This document shows, one piece after another, positions 56,534-64,000 of a DNA stretch of 64,000 bases. The DNA lies in contig DYCR01000003.1 of NCBI GenBank assembly GCA_019418025.1, positions 49,760-113,759 on the forward strand, written 5' to 3'. Source of the stretch: Clostridiales bacterium. Its GTDB lineage: Bacteria > Bacillota > Clostridia > Oscillospirales > Oscillospiraceae. Positions within the stretch are counted from its first letter, which is position 1, and every line of letters starts with the position of its first letter. Made by a program: the position numbers and the translations under genes. The notes under the pieces are model-generated. The model was not told where the DNA came from, ran no database searches, and was given only the letters and a program-made list of their open reading frames with translations.

Positions 56534-58087
56534 GTGCCGTATAAATTTCTACTGATCCTGGTGGTGTTTGCCCTTGTATCCGGCATAGCATACCAGCTGA
56601 CCCCACGGAAATACCGCTATATTTCCCTGCTTGCCGTCAGCGCCCTATGTCTTGTGCTGATGAGCGGCGCTGCGGCGGTGTTCCTGCCGGTGACGGTCAT
56701 CACCACCTACCTTGCCGGTGTGATGATGGATAACATCACGGCAAAAAACGACACCTCCGGCATGGAAAAGGCGGAAAAAAAGCGGATCAGGGCCAAGGTC
56801 AAGCGCCGGAAAAAGCTGGTCGTCTGGGGTTATGTGCTGATCAATCTGGGCATTCTGCTCACCTTGAAATACTTCAACTTCTTCAGCACCGCCCTCTCCG
56901 GCGGTCTGAACCTTCTGGGTCTTGATACCACTCCGGTGATTTTGAGACTTGCCGTGCCTCTGGGCCTTTCCTACTACACCCTGCAAGCCATCAGCTATGT
57001 GATCGACGTGTTTCGCGGGAAGTACAAGGCCGAGCGAAACGTGCTGAAGCTGGGGCTGTTCATCGGCTATTTCCCCCAGCTGCACGAGGGTCCCTTTGGT
57101 CGGTATGACCATCTGATGCCCCAGATGTCCGGCGGCACCCCCATCAGCGTGGACAGCCTCTATCGGGGCATCATCCGCATCCTGTGGGGTCTATTTGAGA
57201 TCTTCATGGTTGCCAATCGGGCCGCCATCCTCTCCGATGCCGTATTCAGCAGCTATGCCCAGTACGGCGGCTTCACCATCGTGTTCGGCGGCATCGCCTT
57301 CACCTTGCAGCTGTATGCAGAATTTGTGGGCTATATCGATATCGTTCGGGGTGTTTCTGCCATTTTCGGCATCGAGCTGGCATCCAACTTCGACATGCCC
57401 TTTCTGGCAGAAAACGTCGCCGACTTCTGGAGGCGTTGGCACATCTCTCTGGGTGCGTTTTTTCGGGACTATGTGTTTTACCCGGTTTCCACCTCCAAGT
57501 GGCTGCGGGCCCTCACCAAGAACCTGAGCTTTGACACAGGGAACTTCGTCTCCGTCACCCTATCGCTGCTTGCGGTCTGGTTCCTGACGGGTCTGTGGCA
57601 CGGAGCAAGTGCCAAATACATATGCTACGGCCTTTACTATTTCCTGCTGATCATGGGCTGCAATCTGCTGTCCCCGCTGACCTCCGAGCTGCTGCTGAAG
57701 CTCCGTGTGGACCCCAAAAACAAGCTGCTCCGGTGCGTCAGGATCTTCTTCACGTGGATCTTCGTCCTCATCGGCATGACCATGTTCCGGGCGGAGAACA
57801 TGTCGGTTTTCTTCCGGATGCTCGGCAGCCTCTTCCGCTCCGGCGCCCCCTTCCCCCTGCTTCAGATTCTGGAGGGAGCCGATCTTGCCACACTGGTCCT
57901 TGCCACCCTTGTGATGATCTCCGGTGCCTTTTTCAAGCTTAGGAATATCGATCTGTTCGGGGCCTACAACGCCCTGAAGCCCTATCAGCGGTACATCGTC
58001 TGCTTCCTCCTGTTTTGTGTGGTGATGATTTTCGGTGCCTATGGGCTTGACTACATTGCCCCGGACCCGATCTACGGAGGATTCTGA
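56534..58087 (+). CDS. dltB: MBOAT family membrane O-acyltransferase (DltB-like)
   Basis: 517 residues, about 11-12 helices. Transfers the group from the carrier protein across the membrane. DFWRRWHISLGAFFRDYVFYP and the catalytic His in FLTGLWHGASAKY are the MBOAT signatures. GTG start at 56534 eight bases after GGGGAG; upstream frame lies inside dltC. Longer than typical DltB (about 400), with an N-terminal extra pair of helices and a charged loop (KRRKKLVVW), so it may belong to the AlgI side of the family. Confidence 0.88.
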   Translation: MPYKFLLILVVFALVSGIAYQLTPRKYRYISLLAVSALCLVLMSGAAAVFLPVTVITTYLAGVMMDNITAKNDTSGMEKAEKKRIRAKVKRRKKLVVWGYVLINLGILLTLKYFNFFSTALSGGLNLLGLDTTPVILRLAVPLGLSYYTLQAISYVIDVFRGKYKAERNVLKLGLFIGYFPQLHEGPFGRYDHLMPQMSGGTPISVDSLYRGIIRILWGLFEIFMVANRAAILSDAVFSSYAQYGGFTIVFGGIAFTLQLYAEFVGYIDIVRGVSAIFGIELASNFDMPFLAENVADFWRRWHISLGAFFRDYVFYPVSTSKWLRALTKNLSFDTGNFVSVTLSLLAVWFLTGLWHGASAKYICYGLYYFLLIMGCNLLSPLTSELLLKLRVDPKNKLLRCVRIFFTWIFVLIGMTMFRAENMSVFFRMLGSLFRSGAPFPLLQILEGADLATLVLATLVMISGAFFKLRNIDLFGAYNALKPYQRYIVCFLLFCVVMIFGAYGLDYIAPDPIYGGF

Positions 58088-58088
58088 T

Positions 58089-58979
58089 ATGCGAACAAAA
58101 CTGAAAAAATGGCTGACGGCACTGGTATGTGCGCTGGTCAGTCTGGGGATCTTCCTCTATCTTGGCATGATCGTCACCCCAAAGGACATCAATGACTCCG
58201 GCGGTTCCCTGTATTACAACGGCATGGGCTTTCTGGCCGAGCCGGAAAATTCTCTGGATATCATCGTCTACGGAAATTCCGATGTATATTCCGGCTTCCG
58301 TCCGGATATACTCCTTGATAAGTTCGGATACAGCGCCTATGCCTCCGGCAGGATGCTGCAAAACATGAAAAACGTCAACGATCTTCTGGACAAGACCCTG
58401 AAATGCCAGACCCCCAAGCTGATCGTTCTGGAAACGGACTGCTTCTTTGAAGAGCGGAGCCAAAATGTGAGCGATTTCAACATGTTCGCTCCCACCTTCA
58501 TCTATCACTCCCGTTGGAAGGAGCTGCAGCCCAGAGATTTCTTCCAGAGACCCAGCCGGAAAAACAACGTGGACGTGAACAAGGGCTTTGTCGGGTCGGA
58601 TCGGGTGGGCAACACCGACTACCCCGAGGATTACATGGGCGATCCCGATACCGAAGCCGCCCCCATCTCCGCCCACAATGCAAAGGAGATCGCCGAATTT
58701 TTGGAAACGGCCCGCAAGCACGGCATCCCCGTGCTGATGGTGGAGCTGCCCAGCCCCCATTCCTGGACCTATGCCAACCACAACGCGGTCCGCGATCTGG
58801 CTCAGCAATACGACGTCCCCTTTATCGACCTGAACCTCCAAAGAGAGGCCTATTCCATGAATCTGAAAACCGACTTCCGTGACAACGGCAACCACCTGAA
58901 CAACAGCGGTGCTGCCAAGGTCACCGAGTATATCGGCACGTATATTTCCGAAAATTACGGCGAATTATTTACAAACTAG
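58089..58979 (+). CDS. Membrane-anchored SGNH-hydrolase-like protein (DltD/AlgJ role)
   Basis: 296 residues: one N-terminal membrane anchor (about 7-28) then an extracellular SGNH fold with the nucleophile in YGNSDVYSGF (Ser64) and the catalytic dyad in DNGNHLNNSG near the C-terminus. It overlaps the dltB region by one base gap and occupies the place of dltD. Sequence is unlike classical DltD, so the final acceptor (teichoic acid or another glycan) is uncertain. Confidence 0.8.
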   Translation: MRTKLKKWLTALVCALVSLGIFLYLGMIVTPKDINDSGGSLYYNGMGFLAEPENSLDIIVYGNSDVYSGFRPDILLDKFGYSAYASGRMLQNMKNVNDLLDKTLKCQTPKLIVLETDCFFEERSQNVSDFNMFAPTFIYHSRWKELQPRDFFQRPSRKNNVDVNKGFVGSDRVGNTDYPEDYMGDPDTEAAPISAHNAKEIAEFLETARKHGIPVLMVELPSPHSWTYANHNAVRDLAQQYDVPFIDLNLQREAYSMNLKTDFRDNGNHLNNSGAAKVTEYIGTYISENYGELFTN

Positions 58980-59010
58980 CTTTTTCAGTTGGCTCATGCA
59001 GGTGATGAAA

Positions 59011-59391
59011 ATGAAAAAAGAAAAAATTAAGAAAGTCCTAAAGACCGTGATCCATTTCTTTTTGAACCCCCGATTTCTGCTGTGCTTCGGCCTTGGCTGG
59101 CTCATTACCAACGGCTGGTCCTATATTATGCTGATTTTGGGCACATACTTCGAGATCGGTTGGATGATCACGGTTTCCACCGCATACCTTGCCTTTTTAT
59201 GGCTTCCGGTCTCTCCGGAGAAGATCGTCACTCTGGCCATTGCCATGGCACTGCTGCGCTTTTTGTTCCCCAACGATAAGGAAACCTTGGGCATTTTAAA
59301 GCAGCTGCATGAAAAAGCCAAAAACAGTACAAAAAAAAAGAAAAAAAGCGAGGAAAAGCCTCAGGACGAGGCTCATAAGCTCGCCAGCTGA
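59011..59391 (+). CDS. Small membrane protein at the end of the dlt-like operon
   Basis: 126 residues: basic N-terminus (KKEKIKKVLK), two to three hydrophobic helices (about 20-45, 48-62, 66-84) and a Lys-rich tail (NSTKKKKKSEEK). No recognised family. The ATG at 59011 follows AGGTGA; the ATG at 59005 is an alternative. Thirty-one bases after the SGNH gene, before the operon terminator. Confidence 0.75.
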   Translation: MKKEKIKKVLKTVIHFFLNPRFLLCFGLGWLITNGWSYIMLILGTYFEIGWMITVSTAYLAFLWLPVSPEKIVTLAIAMALLRFLFPNDKETLGILKQLHEKAKNSTKKKKKSEEKPQDEAHKLAS

Positions 59392-59392
59392 A

Positions 59393-59437
59393 CAAAGCCC
59401 GAAAGTCCAAATGGGACTTTCGGGCTTTGTTTTTTTC
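59393..59437. terminator. Terminator shared by dlt-like operon and lipoprotein gene
   Basis: Stem ACAAAGCCCGAAAGTCC/GGACTTTCGGGCTTTGT, loop AAAT, then TTTTTTT. Confidence 0.93.
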
Positions 59438-59449
59438 ATGTGGTGACCA

Positions 59450-59905
59450 TCAGCCTTCCTTGGTGATGGTCATTCTGTTGAAGCACTCCTTGGCAGTCTC
59501 CTCAGACACCGGGTTACCCAGGATCACGCCTGTATTGGAGCCGGATACCATGATCGCATAGTTGTATTCCTTGCCGTCATAGCACCAGAACACGTACTCG
59601 TTGCCGTCCTTCGTGCCGGAGTCCAGCAGAACAGCCTTGTCATCGGTGTTTACCACGTTGACATACTGCTCGTAGGCCTCGCCATGGATGAAGGTGCCCT
59701 GAGTCAGGTCCTGACCGTCCTTGGAGATCGTGAAAGGAACGTCCGAGGTCATCTTATACTTGTCCGTGGTATCCATGGAGACTTTGATGACATCGCCGTT
59801 GTCCACATTGAAGGTATAGGACAGAGTGGTCTTGCACCCGGCCACCATGGTCACGACGCAAATCAGAGCTGCTACACAAATCAGGATCTTGTTCATTTTT
59901 TTCAT
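59450..59905 (-). CDS. Lipoprotein of unknown function
   Basis: 151 residues with a lipoprotein signal (KILICVAALICVVTMVAGC, lipobox VAGC, Cys24). The mature part has about 125 residues, beta-rich (TLSYTFNVDNGDVIKVSMDTTDKY), with two further cysteines. No family recognised; protease-inhibitor-like small lipoproteins of this shape are known in Clostridia, but I see no decisive motif. SD AGGGG. Lies after the DUF3592-type gene cluster on the same strand. Confidence 0.82.
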   Translation of the reverse strand: MKKMNKILICVAALICVVTMVAGCKTTLSYTFNVDNGDVIKVSMDTTDKYKMTSDVPFTISKDGQDLTQGTFIHGEAYEQYVNVVNTDDKAVLLDSGTKDGNEYVFWCYDGKEYNYAIMVSGSNTGVILGNPVSEETAKECFNRMTITKEG

Positions 59906-60026
59906 GGTTATTCCCCTCTTACTTTCTGAGTTCTTTCATCATTTCATCTGCTTGTTTTATGTTTTTTATTTTCTTCCGGATGTTCGTCAAAGTATGCACG
60001 TAAACGTGGTCAACCTGCTCCTTTCG

Positions 60027-60443
60027 TTATAGATTCAGAAGAAAATAAACAAAAAACGCTCCGGCCGCAATATACATACCGATCGCAATATTCAAAAGCA
60101 GCTTTGAGTCCGACCCGTTTTTATTTTTCTCCAGATCCTCATCATCAATAAAGACCGTTGCCACACCATTACTTCTTAAATAATAGCCGATTGGGATCTC
60201 ATGCCCCTGACAATAGGGGCTATCCAGTGAATAGCTGCCATGCACCCTTTCTTCGTAGGTCTTTCCATTTGCCTTAAATTGAACATAAATGTATTTGCGG
60301 TTGCTCTCCTGCGAGGTTGCAGTAACAACACCTTTGCCCTTGGTCAATTCCAGTTCTCTATATTCCTTATCAACCTTTCGAAAGAATTTGTGCAGCCCGG
60401 TGAACAGCAACGCTACAGCCAACAACGGAATCCATGCATACAT
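60027..60443 (-). CDS. Tandem membrane protein, copy nearest the lipoprotein gene
   Basis: 138 residues. A hydrophobic helix at each end (about 2-18 and 117-136) brackets a hydrophilic beta-rich domain (VVTATSQESNRKYIYVQFKANGKTYEERV, PIGYYLRSNGVATVFID), the DUF3592-like layout. The domain is probably extracytoplasmic. The C-terminal stretch NGSDSKLLLNIAIGMYIAAG is nearly the same as in the middle copy. Function unknown. Confidence 0.82.
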   Translation of the reverse strand: MYAWIPLLAVALLFTGLHKFFRKVDKEYRELELTKGKGVVTATSQESNRKYIYVQFKANGKTYEERVHGSYSLDSPYCQGHEIPIGYYLRSNGVATVFIDDEDLEKNKNGSDSKLLLNIAIGMYIAAGAFFVYFLLNL

Positions 60444-60466
60444 AGGCGATTTATCTGCTCCCTTCG

Positions 60467-60883
60467 TTATAGATTCAGAAGAAAATAAACAAAAAACGCT
60501 CCGGCTGCAATATACATACCGATCGCAATATTCAAAAACAGCTTTGAATCCGACCCGTTTTTATTTTTCTCCAGATCCTCATCATCAATAAAGACCGTTA
60601 CCGCACCTCTCTGGTCTATATGGTAGCCAATCGGAACCTGATCTCCACGTTTATAGGGCGGTTTCAGCGGATAGCTGCCAAAGGCCTTTTCTTGGTAAAC
60701 CTCCCCGTTGGCCTCAAATTGAATATAGAAGTAATTGCGATTACTTTCCTGAGAGGATTTGGTAATAACACCTTCTCCTTTCGTCAGTTCCATATCTCTA
60801 TATTCCTTAGTGATATGCCGAGAAAGTTTATGTATTCCGGTAAACAGCAGAGCTGCCACCAGCAGCGGAATCCATGTATACAT
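60467..60883 (-). CDS. Tandem membrane protein, middle copy
   Basis: 138-residue paralog. N-terminus (MYTWIPLLVAALLFTGIHKL) equals that of the upstream copy, whereas the C-terminus (EDLEKNKNGSDSKLFLNIAI) equals that of the downstream copy, so it looks like a recombinant of the two. The middle domain (KSSQESNRNYFYIQFEANGEVYQEK) is its own. Twenty-three bases separate neighbouring copies, each with an SD (AAAGGGGC-type). Confidence 0.82.
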   Translation of the reverse strand: MYTWIPLLVAALLFTGIHKLSRHITKEYRDMELTKGEGVITKSSQESNRNYFYIQFEANGEVYQEKAFGSYPLKPPYKRGDQVPIGYHIDQRGAVTVFIDDEDLEKNKNGSDSKLFLNIAIGMYIAAGAFFVYFLLNL

Positions 60884-60906
60884 AGGCGATTCATCTGCCC
60901 CTTTCG

Positions 60907-61323
60907 TTATAGATTCAGAAGAAAATAAACAAAAAACGCTCCGGCCGCAATATACATACCAATCGCAATAGATAAATAGACCTTGCTCATTGCAAAATTT
61001 TTGATTTCATCCAACCTCTCATCACAGATAAAAACCGTTACAATCCCCTTTTCGTCTATGTGATAACCAACTGGGACCTGATCTCCACAGTTATAAGGCG
61101 GTGTCAGCGGATAGCCTCCAACTACTTGTTTTTGATACGACCTTCCATTTATTTCGAATTCTACATAGTAAAATGAGGAATTATCTTCTTGATAACACTT
61201 TATAATCGTGCCTTCTCCTTCAGTCAGTTTCATCTGTCTATAATGGTTCACGATCTTTGATAGAAAAAGATGTATTCCAGTAAACAGCAGGGCTGCCACC
61301 AGCAGCGGAATCCATGTATACAT
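60907..61323 (-). CDS. Tandem membrane protein, first copy in the transcript
   Basis: 138-residue paralog with the most different core (CYQEDNSSFYYVEFEINGRS and DERLDEIKNFAMSKVYLSIAI) but the same two terminal helices. SD GAAAGGA. Preceded by a good promoter (61409-61437), so the three copies and perhaps the lipoprotein gene form one transcript. Confidence 0.82.
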   Translation of the reverse strand: MYTWIPLLVAALLFTGIHLFLSKIVNHYRQMKLTEGEGTIIKCYQEDNSSFYYVEFEINGRSYQKQVVGGYPLTPPYNCGDQVPVGYHIDEKGIVTVFICDERLDEIKNFAMSKVYLSIAIGMYIAAGAFFVYFLLNL

Positions 61324-61408
61324 AAGCGATTTATCCTTTCTTCATCAGTCCCACGCAGAACTTACCTTATCGAAAACAGTAATTAAAAAGTCCTTCAATT
61401 TACTACAA

Positions 61409-61437
61409 AGTATACCACTGCATTTTTATCGCGTCAA
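61409..61437 (-). promoter_or_regulatory. Promoter of the triplicated genes
   Basis: Minus strand: TTGACG (61432-61437), 17-base spacer, TATACT (61409-61414). Confidence 0.75.
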
Positions 61438-61558
61438 TTTAATTTATATAAAGTGCATAATTTTTTCCTATTTCACTAAACTGACCTCATTTTAGACACT
61501 TTTTCTGGTGCATCCCCTGTCGTACATGCACAAAAATGTCAATTTAAATAAATTTAAG

Positions 61559-61587
61559 TGGACAATTTCTTGTTTTTACAGGATAAT
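61559..61587 (+). promoter_or_regulatory. Promoter of the InlB-repeat protein gene
   Basis: TGGACA, 17-base spacer, GATAAT (61582-61587). Leader of about 165 bases to the ATG. Confidence 0.55.
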
Positions 61588-61758
61588 ATGATTAGAAAAG
61601 TTTCGTATTCTTATACTGGATGCACACCGGACAGTTTTATAAAAATCGGTGCCAAAGAGAACGAGGAAATTCACCCGGCACCGCCTGTCCTCACAGCCCA
61701 TCCCCCGAGAAAATGGAACCAATTTCATAAAATTACATTTTCAGAAAAGGAGTAATCG

Positions 61759-64000
61759 ATGACCCCAATCAAGAATTTTTTAGCCGTCACCACCGCCGCA
61801 ATGATCGGCGTGACCGGCATCACCGGAGCCCTTCCGGTAACCGCCTTCGCCCATGAGCCCCCTGCCGCAAATCAGGAGGCCGGCGTTGACAGCGGCATCC
61901 TGCCCATCCGGGAAAGTGCAGAAAAAGCCGGTCTGGACGTCATTTATGTCCGCTCACTGGCTGACTACGGTGGAGACGGCTCAAAAGACCATCCCCTAAA
62001 AGACTTCAAGGACGCATATCGCCAAGTGAAGGAAAATGGCCGGATTATCATTCTGGACGCGACCCCCATCCAGAACGATGACAACAATAGCGATCAGGGC
62101 ATTTTCACATTTTCTAAGCCCGTCACCATCGAGGGGCAGGAAAGCGGTGTCCTCAGCGCCCGCGTCCCCGTACAGCTTGCCGCCGATGTCACCTTCAGAA
62201 ATGTTGGATTCTATGCGTCAGAGGTCTATCTGAACGGCCACACCATGACGATGGAAAATGTGACGAATTATAAATCCAATGAGCGCCGCCCCACCTTCTT
62301 CGGCGGCTCCTACCAAAACAAACCTGTCAATCAGGGCCCAAAATCCACGCTGAATATTACGGGTTCTGTCGGAAATCCATTGGAAATCAAAAACATTTAC
62401 TCCGGCTCGGAGGAAGGCCAGTCCACTTTGCCCGTAAGCCTCCGTCTGGAAAGCGGTGTGAAAGTCCTTGAAAAGGTACACGCTGGCGGAATTCAGGCAA
62501 AAACCACGGGTGCTGTGGACATTTATGCAGCAGACGTCAACATCAAAGAATTCCTCAACGAATTCGGCACTGAGAAAACGAGCCTGACCCTTTCCAATTT
62601 CCATCCGGCAAACACCGTGGTGGTCGATGGCTATCAGGATGTCACACTCGATGGCTCCAGAATCCCCATCAAAACAGGCGGCAAGCTCGATAAGGTGAAG
62701 AATCTGAAGGTCCAAAACGGCAGCACCTTGGATATCAGCGAATCCAATCAGACCCTGACCGTTGATACCTTCGCAGGCACCGCCGATTCCAAGCTGATCC
62801 TGCACAAGGAGGGTCTGCTGTCCGTAAACGGCCCCTTCACCGGCTCCATCGAGCTGCGCACCCCCGGCGATGACGTTGCCACCTCCGGCGCAGTTAACCA
62901 AGGACACACCTATATTCAAGCATCTAACACCTCAAGCGGAAACGTTGAATTCAAGCCCTTCCTAACGCAGAAAAACCTTTCCATGGTGGTCGAGGAATCC
63001 AACAGTCGGTATAGTTGGGTTGCACGTCAAAACAATCTGGCAGAAATCACCTCAATTGACGTGAACGAAGCAAAGCAAATCAAAATCGCAGATGACACCG
63101 TCGCAGAATTTACGGTGGTGTATTCGACCAAGGATCATAAACCTCTGAATTACACACCACAGCTTGAAACTTCTTTCAGAGGTCCGGATGGACAAATGGT
63201 CAATGAATATGACATTGTTGCAAATTTTGACAATGATCCCAGTGCTGCTTTCAATCCTGCTAAGCTCACCATCGAGGTAACCGTGGATACTCTTACCCCC
63301 GGAACCTACACGCTGATTGCAAAGGATATGGTAAGCAAGAGGACCTTTGAAATCGCCTTTGAATTTTACCGCACAGAAATAAATAATCACTACACCGTCC
63401 GATTTATGCCTAACGGCGGAGATGGACAGGAAAAGCAGCAATCTTTAACCCTCGGGGCTGATGTTACACTGGATAAGAACAGCTTTACCCGAGAGGGCCA
63501 CAGCTTCCAAGGCTGGGCGCTGACGGAAAGTGGTAGTGTAGCCTATCAGGACGGCGCAGTTGTACGGGATTTGGCACAAACTGCCGGACAGGTGGTCAAC
63601 CTGTATGCCGTGTGGGCGCCCAATCGCTACAATGTGACCTTTGATTCTCAAAACGGGTCCCAAAATCAGACCCAATCCGTAACATATGGTCAAGCCGTCG
63701 CCGAGCCGAGCGCACCCGTCAAGGCGGGTCACACCTTCGCCGGATGGTACACAGACGAAAGCTACAACACTAAGTGGAACTTCGGCAGTGACACAATGCC
63801 CGCCGAAAATATCACTCTGTACGCCAAGTGGGACGCGAATTCCTACCAAGTCCGGTTCGATTCCATGGGCGGCTCCGCCGTCTCCGATCAATCCGTAACA
63901 TACGGTCAGTTCGTTACCGAGCCGAGCGCACCCGTCAAGACGGGCCACACCTTCGCCGGATGGTACACAGACGAAAGCTACAACACTAAGTGGAACTTCG
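61759..64000 (+). CDS. Large secreted surface protein with InlB-type repeats (3' end cut by window)
   Basis: Open from ATG 61759 (SD AAAGGAG) to the window edge, 747 codons visible. Signal peptide (about 1-31, ending PVTAFA). Residues 70-260 resemble a beta-helix/adhesin-like region (DYGGDGSKDHPLKDFKDAY, NGRIIILDATPIQ). From about residue 545 InlB B-repeats (Flg_new type) begin: a divergent first unit (NHYTVRFMPNGGDGQEK, GHSFQGWALTESG) and then two nearly identical 72-residue units (GHTFAGWYTDESYNTKWNF, PAENITLYAKWD). Likely cell-wall attached; the sorting signal would lie beyond the edge. Confidence 0.88.
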   Translation, partial: MTPIKNFLAVTTAAMIGVTGITGALPVTAFAHEPPAANQEAGVDSGILPIRESAEKAGLDVIYVRSLADYGGDGSKDHPLKDFKDAYRQVKENGRIIILDATPIQNDDNNSDQGIFTFSKPVTIEGQESGVLSARVPVQLAADVTFRNVGFYASEVYLNGHTMTMENVTNYKSNERRPTFFGGSYQNKPVNQGPKSTLNITGSVGNPLEIKNIYSGSEEGQSTLPVSLRLESGVKVLEKVHAGGIQAKTTGAVDIYAADVNIKEFLNEFGTEKTSLTLSNFHPANTVVVDGYQDVTLDGSRIPIKTGGKLDKVKNLKVQNGSTLDISESNQTLTVDTFAGTADSKLILHKEGLLSVNGPFTGSIELRTPGDDVATSGAVNQGHTYIQASNTSSGNVEFKPFLTQKNLSMVVEESNSRYSWVARQNNLAEITSIDVNEAKQIKIADDTVAEFTVVYSTKDHKPLNYTPQLETSFRGPDGQMVNEYDIVANFDNDPSAAFNPAKLTIEVTVDTLTPGTYTLIAKDMVSKRTFEIAFEFYRTEINNHYTVRFMPNGGDGQEKQQSLTLGADVTLDKNSFTREGHSFQGWALTESGSVAYQDGAVVRDLAQTAGQVVNLYAVWAPNRYNVTFDSQNGSQNQTQSVTYGQAVAEPSAPVKAGHTFAGWYTDESYNTKWNFGSDTMPAENITLYAKWDANSYQVRFDSMGGSAVSDQSVTYGQFVTEPSAPVKTGHTFAGWYTDESYNTKWNF
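63622..64000 (+). repeat. Tandem 216-base InlB-repeat units
   Basis: Unit 1 starts at 63622 and unit 2 at 63838, and the array continues past the edge. The two units are almost base-identical over the segment CGCCGGATGGTACACAGACG and its surroundings, which indicates recent duplication. Confidence 0.9.

Larger units (their letters stand above)
60027..61323 (-). repeat. Tandem triplication of a membrane protein gene
   Basis: Three 138-codon genes spaced exactly 440 bases apart with near-identical ends and intergenic segments (GATTCAGAAGAAAATAAACA at each 3' end). Copies 1 and 2 share the last third almost base for base; copy 3 differs there. Confidence 0.93.
61324..61758. other. AT-rich divergent intergenic region
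   Basis: 435 bases without a convincing gene. It holds the minus-strand promoter of the triplicated genes, the plus-strand promoter at 61559 and an untranslated leader of about 165 bases. A 65-codon frame at 61558-61755 overlaps the promoter and is not supported. Confidence 0.65.

Noticed and set aside
61558..61755. 65-codon frame (GTG start) directly before the InlB-repeat protein gene
   Set aside because: Its start lies inside the promoter TGGACA-17-GATAAT, there is no SD, and the sequence has no protein-like pattern.
1..64000. CRISPR array, IS element or integrase
   Set aside because: No regularly spaced short repeats, no transposase or recombinase reading frame, and no terminal inverted repeats with target duplications were found.

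Overview
This window looks like a chromosomal segment of a GC-rich Gram-positive anaerobe of the class Clostridia, most likely near Oscillospirales/Ruminococcaceae. That placement is inference from gene content: a bL27 with a cleavable N-terminal extension next to its protease Prp, RicT, a dlt-type cell-wall cluster, an XkdX-type phage protein, Firmicutes-style SD sequences (AGGAGG) and many sigma-A promoters with 17-base spacing. GTG and TTG starts are frequent. Both window edges cut genes.

Layout. 1-1761: pseudouridine catabolism (psuK, cut by the left edge, and psuG). 2001-6507 (minus): rlmA, prfA, sua5-type threonylcarbamoyl-AMP synthase, coaE, a nucleotidyltransferase and a 26-codon acetyltransferase remnant. 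6586-8751 (plus): polysaccharide deacetylase, diacylglycerol-kinase-like lipid kinase, Nudix hydrolase. 8731-10168: a tandem duplication of about 718 bases, each copy holding one small secreted protein of unknown function with its own promoter and terminator. 10237-12830: an unusual cytosolic ParB-like/BMP fusion and a phosphoesterase. 12932-14005: rpsF-ssb-rpsR. 14397-18006 (minus): rplU-prp-rpmA, obgE and an AraC regulator. 18203-18740: a NusG-domain-II protein and tRNA-Val.

19287-34821 is a surface-polysaccharide locus. A plus-strand operon encodes three glycosyltransferases, a CDP-glycerol-type phosphotransferase, a polymerase/ligase, two LicD phosphotransferases and a flippase. A minus-strand block encodes the initiating sugar transferase, a sugar aminotransferase and a CapD/WbpM-like dehydratase. 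Between them sits a four-gene phage cassette (BppU-type tail fibre, small protein, XkdX, holin) with no other phage genes. 35005-35156 carries tRNA-Lys and tRNA-Gln.

35274-38201 contains nrdR and three SdpI-domain membrane proteins, two of them behind an SdpR-like ArsR repressor with a clear operator. 38241-41156 (minus): a FlaR-like P-loop protein, ricT and holB. 41328-44544: a ferritin-like protein and an amino-sugar pair (ROK-type kinase with an extra N-terminal domain, and nagA). 44668-48227: tldD and tldE, separated by an AT-rich insert with a frameshifted membrane-protein gene and a 33-residue peptide gene. 48346-53200 (minus): MFS transporter, HTH/TPR regulator, esterase and an alanine-type aminotransferase. 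53463-59391 is a dlt-like operon for alanylation or acylation of cell-wall polymers that carries its own phosphopantetheinyl transferase. 59450-61323 (minus): a lipoprotein and three tandem copies of a small membrane protein. From 61759 a large secreted protein with InlB-type repeats runs off the right edge.

The strongest candidates for something undescribed are the orphan tail-fibre/XkdX/holin cassette inside the polysaccharide locus, the cytosolic ParB-BMP fusion, the duplicated small secreted proteins, and the cluster of SdpI paralogs with operators but no visible toxin gene.
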